A stretch of 6,170 nt of DNA from Deltaproteobacteria bacterium (GTDB lineage: Bacteria > Desulfobacterota > Dissulfuribacteria > Dissulfuribacterales > JALVPX01): contig JALVPX010000073.1 in assembly GCA_027031565.1 (NCBI GenBank), positions 1-6,170 on the forward strand, written 5' to 3'. Positions 1 through 5,129 of this stretch are shown piece after piece; the first letter of the stretch is position 1, and the number at the start of each line of letters is the position of its first letter. The position numbers were made by a program, and so were the translations under genes. The notes beneath the pieces were generated by a model, which had not been told where the DNA came from, ran no database searches, and saw nothing but the letters and a program-made list of their open reading frames with translations.

Positions 1-1299
1 CCTCAACGAGATGCCCAGTATCTCTGCGGCCCTGCGCCTGTGACCACTGGTCTGTTCCAGGGCATCCTTGATTGCCTCTTTTTCAAGCTCCTTGAGGCTC
101 TTGAGTTGCTTCTTACCACTTTCTACCGGTCTGGATGATAATGACGCTTCAGGCTGAAACTGGCCTGGCAACTCCAATTCCTCCCCCTGGCTCAAGATCA
201 CCGCCCTTTCCAATATGTTGTGAAGCTCCCTTATGTTACCCGGCCATTCATAGCCTTTAAGCCTGTCCAGGACATCTCCCGGTATCGAGGCTATCTTCTT
301 CCCAACCTGGGCTGCTATCTTCTGGACAAGGAACTTGGTCAGCACGTCTACTGCTTCTGGCCGCTCCCTTAAGGGCGGCAACGTAATTGGAAAGACATTG
401 AGCCTGTAGAAAAGATCCTGCCTGAAGCGCTTTTCTGCAACTAATTTCTGCAGGTCTTGATTGGTAGCAGCAATCACCCTTGCGTTTGTTGTGAGGGTGA
501 CAGTTCCGCCAACCCTTTCAAAGGAACGCTCCTGGAGTACCCTCAGCAGCTTGGACTGGGCAGGCAAAGGCATCTCACCCATTTCATCCAGGAATATGGT
601 TCCCTCGTTGGCGAGCTCAAACTTGCCCCTTTTGCCCTTCACCGCGCCTGTAAAGGCACCCTTTTCATGACCAAAAAGCTCCGACTCGATTAAGTTCTCC
701 GGGATTGCTGCACAATTTATTGAGACAAAGGGCCCCCTTTTTCTGCTCAATTGGTGGATCGCCTTTGCTATAACGCTCTTGCCCGTACCGCTTTCACCAA
801 GAAGCAGCACCGTGGCGCCTGTTCCGGCCACCTCTTCCACTTCTTTAAGGACATGCGGCATGCCGCAAAACAGGATCTCCTGTGGCGGCAGATCCTCAGA
901 CAGCTGCATCCTGCTGATCTTGTCCGATGCGAGCAGCCTTTTGCGTTCGGCAATCTTTGCAACTATTATCCGCAATTCTTCAGGTTCCTTCAGGGGCTTT
1001 ATGAGATAATCTGCCGCCCCCTCCTTCATTGCCTCAACCGCATTTTCAATGGTCCCGAAAGCGGTCAATATTATGAAATCCGTTTCGGGATTCGCCTTTT
1101 TGACATTCCGCAGAAGCTCCAGGCCGGTCATGCCAGGCATCTTCAAGTCTGATATGACCAAATCGGGCCTGAACTTGTTGAAGAGCTCCAGCGCCTCCAT
1201 GCCGTTGAAGGCGGTCTCCACCTGATAGCCCTCTTTTGACAAAATCCGGGACAAAAGCCGGGTTATGGATGGTTCATCGTCTACAACCAATATCTTCAT
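1..1299 (-). CDS. NtrC-family sigma-54-dependent response regulator, 3' end cut off by window
   Basis: This is the output half of a two-component system: a phosphorylated receiver switches on an AAA+ ATPase that remodels sigma-54 RNA polymerase at distant enhancer-bound promoters. Reading the minus strand gives 433 codons without a stop. Residues 1-115 are a receiver with the acidic pair D7/D8, phospho-acceptor D51 (in VISDLKMPG), T78 and K100. Residues about 140-370 are the AAA+ domain with Walker A GESGTGKS (167-174), an intact GAFTGA loop (213-218) and Walker B FLDE (235-238), followed by the LFYRLNVFPITLPPLRER segment. The C-terminus begins a Fis-type helix-turn-helix (RRRAAEILGISLR) and stops at the window edge, probably only about 10-20 residues short. 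Two small oddities: Walker A ends in GKS, where this family usually has GKE, and the helix before Walker A is about three residues shorter than in the other regulator here. The start is the only ATG fitting the receiver, though its ribosome binding site is weak. A partner kinase may lie beyond the left edge. The target genes are unknown. Confidence 0.95.
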   Translation of the reverse strand, partial: MKILVVDDEPSITRLLSRILSKEGYQVETAFNGMEALELFNKFRPDLVISDLKMPGMTGLELLRNVKKANPETDFIILTAFGTIENAVEAMKEGAADYLIKPLKEPEELRIIVAKIAERKRLLASDKISRMQLSEDLPPQEILFCGMPHVLKEVEEVAGTGATVLLLGESGTGKSVIAKAIHQLSRKRGPFVSINCAAIPENLIESELFGHEKGAFTGAVKGKRGKFELANEGTIFLDEMGEMPLPAQSKLLRVLQERSFERVGGTVTLTTNARVIAATNQDLQKLVAEKRFRQDLFYRLNVFPITLPPLRERPEAVDVLTKFLVQKIAAQVGKKIASIPGDVLDRLKGYEWPGNIRELHNILERAVILSQGEELELPGQFQPEASLSSRPVESGKKQLKSLKELEKEAIKDALEQTSGHRRRAAEILGISLR

Positions 1300-1376
1300 G
1301 TTGTTCACTTTTGATCTTCTTGTCATTACAGGACTTAAAAATTCGCCTGTCTTTCTGCTTCGTGCTATTTTTCCAG

Positions 1377-1406
1377 ATCATATCCATTATTACCGAAAAG
1401 TATGAA
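1377..1406 (-). promoter_or_regulatory. Possible sigma-70 promoter for the leftward response regulator
   Basis: On the minus strand, TTCATA (1406-1401) and TATGAT (1382-1377) are separated by 18 bp. They match the -35 and -10 consensus at 4 of 6 and 5 of 6 positions. The predicted start near 1370 would leave a leader of about 70 bases before the ATG. The match is modest and lies in an AT-rich divergent spacer, so it could be chance. Confidence 0.25.
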
Positions 1407-1435
1407 AATTGCATTTTCCAGCCCGATTCACGATT

Positions 1436-1440
1436 GAGGA
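1436..1440 (+). promoter_or_regulatory. Ribosome binding site that sets the PilZ gene start
   Basis: GAGGA lies 8 bases before the ATG at 1449. The reading frame stays open upstream to 1236, but that part overlaps the 5' end of the divergent regulator and the spacer, and it encodes nothing resembling a domain. The good Shine-Dalgarno match together with the PilZ motif starting right after this ATG fixes the start here. Confidence 0.7.
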
Positions 1441-1448
1441 TACTGCCG

Positions 1449-1868
1449 ATGCCTGAACGCAGAAAAAGCCCGCGCTACCCCATATTCATGAGAGTCTATT
1501 TTCCGGAACACGACACCTGGGGCTATACGACCAACGCTTCTCTGGAAGGATGTTTCGTGGTGATACGAAATTCTTACTCCACCGGCTTCATAACAGAAAT
1601 GATCCTCGATCTTCCTGTCATAGGCCCTGTGCTGCTCAAGGGTTACATACATCACAAGGGCAAGGAGCCCCAGGGGGTGGGCATGCAGTTTGTGCAGGTG
1701 CGCTTTTCAAAGGATGAATCGGAATATTTCAAAATCTATGCAAAGTTCATAAAATCCCTGGGCAGGCTCCGGGACATCAAGGAGGAATATATCCGCCTTA
1801 CCCAGGAGGGTAAGATAAAGTTGCTGGTCCTGCCTCCGCCTGGAAATGAACAGCCCTTTGTTGCATAA
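1449..1868 (+). CDS. Small single-domain PilZ protein, likely c-di-GMP receptor
   Basis: The 139-residue product looks like a stand-alone PilZ domain, the family that binds cyclic di-GMP and passes the signal to motility, pilus, exopolysaccharide or secretion machinery. Both signature motifs are visible: RxxxR at R5-R9 (RKSPR) in the N-terminal loop, and [D/N]xSxxG at N29-G34 (NASLEG) at the start of the barrel. The strands after this (VVIRNSYSTGFITEMILDLP, then VLLKGYIHHKGKE and GVGMQFVQV) follow the usual PilZ order. The C-terminal third (about 95-130) is charged, probably helical, and could be a partner-contact segment. There is no signal peptide or membrane segment, so it should be cytoplasmic. 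It is followed after 82 bp by pilD on the same strand, which suggests co-transcription and a role near type IV pili or type II secretion. The ligand and partner are inferred from family membership only; some PilZ proteins do not bind c-di-GMP, but the key residues are present here. Confidence 0.88.
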   Translation: MPERRKSPRYPIFMRVYFPEHDTWGYTTNASLEGCFVVIRNSYSTGFITEMILDLPVIGPVLLKGYIHHKGKEPQGVGMQFVQVRFSKDESEYFKIYAKFIKSLGRLRDIKEEYIRLTQEGKIKLLVLPPPGNEQPFVA

Positions 1869-1950
1869 TAGAATATGAGAACACGTTTCGCATGCACCAT
1901 GCCCACAAGTTCGGCGAATGCTGGGAAACACCATCTGAGTCGATTTTGAT

Positions 1951-2736
1951 ATGAGCCTTTCAAGTGATGCGATCTACTATATGATTGTTTTCCTTGCCGG
2001 GACCTGCATAGGCAGCTTCTTGAACGTGTGCATATACAGGATACCTGCTGGGAAATCCATCGTCTATCCGCCGTCGGCATGCATGAAATGCGGCCACAAA
2101 CTCTCCTGGTGGGAAAACATTCCCTTGTTCAGCTACATTTTCTTGAGGGCAAAATGCCGTAAATGCAGTGCCTCCATATCCATCCAATATCCCCTTGTGG
2201 AATTTCTGACAGGATTGCTGGCCCTTTTGCTTTTTCACAAGTTCGGCCCAACCCCTCAATTTTTCGTCTACGCCATCTTTACAGCAGCCCTGATAGTAAT
2301 CACCTTCATCGACCTCGAGCTCCAAGTCATCCCGGATGTCATATCGCTTCCAGGCATCGTGTTTGGACTGGTTGCCTCTTTTTTCCTGCCAAGCATCTCT
2401 TTCATCGATTCAGCAGCAGGCGTACTGCTCGGCGGCGGCATCTTGATTGCTGTTGCCTGGGGTTATTACCTCATAACCAAGCGGGAAGGCATGGGGGGAG
2501 GAGATGTCAAACTTTTGGCAATGATCGGGGCATTTCTTGGATGGAAATGTCTGCCTGTGGTAATATTTTTGAGTGCTGCCGCAGGCTCAGTAACCGGCCT
2601 CTTAATCATGGCCGTAAATCGCGTAAATCGCCATACAGCCATACCTTACGGGCCATTCCTTGCGGCCGGGGCTGTAGCCTATATCTTCTTTGGAGAGGGG
2701 CTGATAAGGCTCTATTTGAATGCACTAACAAACTAG
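1951..2736 (+). CDS. pilD: Type IV prepilin peptidase / N-methyltransferase (PilD family)
   Basis: This inner-membrane aspartic protease cuts the leader of type IV prepilins and type II secretion pseudopilins, then N-methylates the new first residue. The 261-residue sequence begins with a membrane segment containing the family hallmark GSFLNVCIYRIP (21-32). A cytoplasmic loop follows with two CxxC pairs (C44/C47 and C69/C72), the zinc-binding feature of the bifunctional methylating forms. The catalytic aspartates are recognisable as D121 in FIDLELQVIPD and D185 in GMGGGDVKLLA. About seven to eight hydrophobic segments fit the known fold, and IPYGPFLAAGA near the C-terminus is also typical. 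The length is slightly below the roughly 290 residues common in the family, without loss of a motif. No strong Shine-Dalgarno precedes the ATG; M11 is a less likely alternative start because it would cut into the first membrane segment. No pilin or secretion gene is in the window to show which machine it serves, and the enzyme often serves several. Confidence 0.95.
   Translation: MSLSSDAIYYMIVFLAGTCIGSFLNVCIYRIPAGKSIVYPPSACMKCGHKLSWWENIPLFSYIFLRAKCRKCSASISIQYPLVEFLTGLLALLLFHKFGPTPQFFVYAIFTAALIVITFIDLELQVIPDVISLPGIVFGLVASFFLPSISFIDSAAGVLLGGGILIAVAWGYYLITKREGMGGGDVKLLAMIGAFLGWKCLPVVIFLSAAAGSVTGLLIMAVNRVNRHTAIPYGPFLAAGAVAYIFFGEGLIRLYLNALTN
2613..2630 (+). repeat. 9-bp perfect tandem duplication inside pilD
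   Basis: CGTAAATCG occurs twice back to back. In frame it encodes VNRVNR in the short loop before the conserved IPYGPFLAAGA membrane segment. It keeps the frame, so it lengthens the loop by three residues without breaking the enzyme. Confidence 0.7.
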
Positions 2737-2749
2737 CACGCATTTTGCA
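2734..2749 (+). promoter_or_regulatory. Candidate sigma-54 (-24/-12) promoter for the second response regulator
   Basis: TAGCACGCATTTTGCA matches the sigma-54 consensus TGGCACG-N4-TTGCA at all defined positions except the first G of the -24 GG pair, which is A. The spacing between the -24 and -12 elements is exact and the -12 GC is intact. The first three bases are the TAG stop codon of pilD. The predicted start is near 2760, giving a leader of about 83 bases before the GTG start. This would place the second regulator under sigma-54 control, either by itself (autoregulation) or by the first regulator. The altered -24 base may lower its strength. Confidence 0.55.
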
Positions 2750-2756
2750 TTACCCC

Positions 2757-2771
2757 TTAACAAACCGTTAA
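2757..2771. repeat. Inverted repeat TTAAC-N5-GTTAA
   Basis: A perfect 5-bp inverted repeat (15 bp overall) sits at the predicted sigma-54 transcription start. It shares the TTAAC motif with the wider repeat just downstream, which makes it a candidate operator. The surrounding sequence is very AT-rich, so short matches like this can arise by chance. Confidence 0.4.
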
Positions 2772-2788
2772 ATATTTTAAATCAGTGC

Positions 2789-2817
2789 ATTAACTTTATT
2801 CAATAAAATTAGTTAAT
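2789..2817. repeat. Inverted repeat ATTAACT-N15-AGTTAAT
   Basis: Two 7-bp arms are perfectly complementary across a 15-bp centre, and the centre itself contains TTTATT-C-AATAAA. The arms extend the TTAAC/GTTAA motif of the repeat at 2757-2771. The site lies in the leader between the predicted start of transcription and the ribosome binding site, where it could be a protein-binding site or an RNA hairpin. There is no T-run after it, so it does not look like a terminator. Confidence 0.4.
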
Positions 2818-2830
2818 TGAATACAAAAGC

Positions 2831-2836
2831 GAGGGG
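2831..2836 (+). promoter_or_regulatory. Ribosome binding site supporting a GTG start
   Basis: GAGGGG lies 6 bases before the GTG at 2843. The receiver domain begins almost at once after this codon (SKARVLIVDDE), so no ATG could be used instead. This makes the GTG start well supported. Confidence 0.75.
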
Positions 2837-2842
2837 TGTCAA

Positions 2843-4261
2843 GTGAGCAAGGCAAGAGTCCTGATAGTGGACGACGAATATGACGTAAGGGAGACCCTTG
2901 CGGGATTGCTGCAATCCAAAAGAGGGGGATATGAGGTCACCACTGCCAAGAATGCCGAAGAAGGGTTGTCCCTGGCTGAAAAAATACCTTTTGACCACAT
3001 CCTGTGCGACATATACATGAAACCCAGCGACGGCTTCTATTTCCTGAAGAGGGTCAAACAGGCGGGCATCGAGGCCAACATCATCATGATGTCAGGAAAG
3101 GCCGACAGCGATATGGCCCTTGAAGCCTTGGAGTTTGGTGCAAAGGATTACATCCACAAGCCCATAGTTGCCGGCCAGCTATTCTTTGTCCTGAAAAGGG
3201 TTGAGGAAGCAGCAAGGTTGCGTCAAGAAAATGAACAGCTCCGCACCCAGGTGCAGGAAAAGTTCTCCTTTCACAACATCGTTGCCAAGAGCGAGAGGAT
3301 GAAGCGCATCTTCGGCGTCATCGAAAAGGTAGCAGACTACAAAACCACTGTACTGGTGACTGGTGAAAGCGGCACGGGAAAGGAGCTCGTGGCAAAGGCC
3401 CTGCACTTCAACAGCGCCAGGCGAAAGGGCCCCTTTGTTGCCCTCAACTGTGGCGGCATTCCGGAAACATTGCTGGAAAGCGAGCTGTTCGGCCATGTAA
3501 AGGGCGCCTTCACCGATGCCATACGGGCAAAAAAAGGCTTGTTTGAAGAGGCAAACGGCGGAACGCTCTTTCTAGACGAACTCGGCGACCTGCCCCTTTC
3601 GCTCCAGGTAAAATTGCTGAGAGTGCTCCAGGAAGAGGAAATAAGACCGGTAGGAGACACCAGGAACATCAAGATCGATGTGCGCATTGTGGCGGCAACG
3701 GCGAAAAACCTGGCAGAAGAGGTCAAGAAAGGTACCTTCAGGGATGACCTCTATTACAGGATAAATGTGCTGCCCATCGTGCTGCCGCCTCTGCGGGAAC
3801 GAAGGGAAGACATTCCGATTCTTGCTGAACACTTCATCAAAAAGTACAACAGCCGTCTCGGTGTGACGGTGGACGGCATAAGCCAGGAGGCCCTCCGGTT
3901 GTTCCTTGTCTACAAATGGCCTGGAAATGTCAGGGAACTCGAAAACGTGATTGAAAGATCCATGGTTCTTGCAGAAACCAACATGATTCAGCCTGCGGAT
4001 CTCCCTTCACAGCTTAGAAATGCAGAGCAATCCTCAGAGGCATCCGCGCCTGTACCCGGCCTGGATCCCACTGTGTTGTCCATCAAGCAGAACAGCAAGA
4101 TATTGGAACAGGCGCTCATAAAAAGGGCCCTGGCAAAGACCAGGGGCAACAAGACCAGGGCGGCCCAGCTCCTGGAAATCAGCCTGCCCGCCCTCTTGTA
4201 CAAGATGAAGGGCTACGGGATTTCAAACGGCAACAATCACCTGCAGGAGCAGGCCGCATAG
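2843..4261 (+). CDS. NtrC-family response regulator with GAFTDA variant loop
   Basis: This complete 472-residue regulator has three parts. The receiver (about 1-120) has D10/D11, phospho-acceptor D56 (LCDIYMKPSDG), S84 and K106. A short, probably coiled-coil linker follows (about 118-140, ARLRQENEQLRTQ). The AAA+ sigma-54 activation domain (about 145-380) has Walker A GESGTGKE (174-181) and Walker B FLDE (242-245), followed by DLYYRINVLPIVLPPLRERRED. The C-terminus carries a Fis-type DNA-binding helix-turn-helix (NKTRAAQLLEISLPALLYKMKGYGI). The loop that contacts sigma-54, normally GAFTGA, reads GAFTDA at 221-226. The ATPase motifs are intact, so I expect an active ATPase; how well it engages sigma-54 is open. 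It is transcribed away from pilD after a 106-bp AT-rich spacer with a sigma-54 promoter candidate and inverted repeats, so autoregulation is plausible. No kinase gene adjoins it in the window. It is clearly diverged from the first regulator here and so is not a recent duplicate. Confidence 0.96.
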   Translation: MSKARVLIVDDEYDVRETLAGLLQSKRGGYEVTTAKNAEEGLSLAEKIPFDHILCDIYMKPSDGFYFLKRVKQAGIEANIIMMSGKADSDMALEALEFGAKDYIHKPIVAGQLFFVLKRVEEAARLRQENEQLRTQVQEKFSFHNIVAKSERMKRIFGVIEKVADYKTTVLVTGESGTGKELVAKALHFNSARRKGPFVALNCGGIPETLLESELFGHVKGAFTDAIRAKKGLFEEANGGTLFLDELGDLPLSLQVKLLRVLQEEEIRPVGDTRNIKIDVRIVAATAKNLAEEVKKGTFRDDLYYRINVLPIVLPPLRERREDIPILAEHFIKKYNSRLGVTVDGISQEALRLFLVYKWPGNVRELENVIERSMVLAETNMIQPADLPSQLRNAEQSSEASAPVPGLDPTVLSIKQNSKILEQALIKRALAKTRGNKTRAAQLLEISLPALLYKMKGYGISNGNNHLQEQAA

Positions 4262-4266
4262 CCTGC
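4249..4266. terminator. Possible stem-loop between convergent genes
   Basis: GCAGGC and GCCTGC form a perfect 6-bp GC-rich stem around a 6-base loop. It spans the stop codon of the second response regulator and sits at the convergent junction with the pseudouridine synthase gene. No T-run follows on either strand, so it is a weak terminator candidate at best. Confidence 0.25.
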
Positions 4267-4275
4267 GGACACTCC

Positions 4276-5043
4276 TCATGCCAGGTCCACGGCCTGCTTC
4301 AAGGCCTTGACCTCCTTTTCACTCAGGTAGCGCCACTTGCCGGGGGGGAGGTCACCAAGTTCCAGCGGGCCGATCTTGACCCTTTTCAGGCGAATGACAG
4401 GGTGCCCCACAAGATCAAGCATACGTCGGATCTGCCGTTTACGCCCCTCCTTCAGTTCCACCTCTACGACGCTCTGCCCCTTCGTGCGGCCTAAAGGGCT
4501 GATTCTGCAAGGAAGGGTCCTGCGGCCATCCAGGTCCACACCTGATTCCAGTGCGGCAATATCCCTTTTTGATAACCGTCCCCGTATGGTAACCAGGTAT
4601 ATTTTTGGGACCTTGCGGCTTGGATGAAGGAGCCTGTGGGTCAAGGCGCCGTCATCCGTCATAAGTACAAGGCCTTCACTGTCGTAGTCGAGGCGGCCCG
4701 CAGGGTACAACCTCTCCCTTACTCCACGCAGCAAATCAAGAATGGTAGGCCTTCCATACGGGTCGCGGACAGTACAAAGATATCCCCTGGGCTTGTTCAA
4801 TATCAGATAAGTGTGGGACTGCGGCGGTGCCACCTTCTTTCCGTCCACAAGTACTATGTCGGCGCCAGGGAGAACCTTTTTTCCCATTTCCCTTACTATT
4901 TCGCCGTTCACAGCCACCCTGCCCGCCTTTATCAGCTCTTCGGCCTTGCGCCTCGAGCATACGCCTGCATCTGCAAGGTATTTCTGGAGCCTTACAAGGC
5001 TGGTTTCCTGCCTGTTTTTCTTGGGTCTGTTGCATGAATGCAT
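4276..5043 (-). CDS. rluB: Ribosomal large-subunit pseudouridine synthase, RluB/RsuA family
   Basis: The enzyme turns a specific uridine of ribosomal RNA into pseudouridine. The 255-residue product has an N-terminal S4 RNA-binding domain (about 16-62, RLQKYLADAGVCSRRKAEELI, ending in GRVAVNGE). The catalytic domain has LNKPRGYLCT (82-91), the active-site motif GRLDYDSEGLVLMTDDG with catalytic D119, and the late EGRKRQIRRML segment. HPSRKVPKIYLV points to the RluB-like branch (23S rRNA, helix 89 region) rather than RsuA, but sequence reading alone cannot settle the target uridine. The chosen ATG adds about 15 basic residues before the S4 domain. The nearest AAGG is 11 bases upstream, a long spacing, and no internal ATG fits better. 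It converges on the second response regulator with 14 bp between stop codons and diverges from cbiD, so it is probably transcribed alone. Confidence 0.92.
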   Translation of the reverse strand: MHSCNRPKKNRQETSLVRLQKYLADAGVCSRRKAEELIKAGRVAVNGEIVREMGKKVLPGADIVLVDGKKVAPPQSHTYLILNKPRGYLCTVRDPYGRPTILDLLRGVRERLYPAGRLDYDSEGLVLMTDDGALTHRLLHPSRKVPKIYLVTIRGRLSKRDIAALESGVDLDGRRTLPCRISPLGRTKGQSVVEVELKEGRKRQIRRMLDLVGHPVIRLKRVKIGPLELGDLPPGKWRYLSEKEVKALKQAVDLA

Positions 5044-5056
5044 GGAGAAGGCAACC

Positions 5057-5085
5057 TTGAAATGATCCTTTTTTGTCTATATGGA
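5057..5085 (+). promoter_or_regulatory. Weak sigma-70-like promoter candidate for cbiD
   Basis: TTGAAA (4-5 of 6 against TTGACA) is followed 17 bp later by TATGGA, or 15 bp later by TATATG, both poor -10 elements. It is the best match in the 86-bp divergent spacer. The spacer is too short to hold a full cobalamin riboswitch and I see no such element in it. Confidence 0.2.
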
Positions 5086-5129
5086 TAGATGGAAAATTAA
5101 AAAGCGCAACCATTTTCTGGCTATCCTGG

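Noticed and set aside
751..1152. 133-codon plus-strand open frame opposite the first response regulator
   Set aside because: It lies antisense to an unmistakable receiver and AAA+ domain and its translation resembles no domain; it is a shadow of the real gene.
1398..1413. Second sigma-54 promoter ahead of the PilZ gene (AAGTATGAAAATTGCA)
   Set aside because: The -12 half TTGCA is good and well placed, but the -24 half matches only G and A of TGGCAC, so it is too weak to call.
1236..1448. Longer N-terminus for the PilZ gene
   Set aside because: The extra 71 codons overlap the divergent regulator's 5' end and the spacer, have no family match, and a good ribosome binding site precedes the later ATG at 1449.
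1887..1918. Hairpins between the PilZ gene and pilD (GCATG-CAC-CATGC and TTCGC/GCGAA) as a terminator
   Set aside because: The stems are only 5 bp, there is no T-run, and the genes lie on the same strand in likely co-transcription.
5091..5105. Sigma-54-like GG...GC pair upstream of cbiD
   Set aside because: The two elements are 11 bp apart instead of 10 and the flanking bases do not match the consensus.
4624..5113. Open frames in other frames across rluB on both strands
   Set aside because: They overlap a complete S4/pseudouridine synthase gene and their translations show no recognisable domain.
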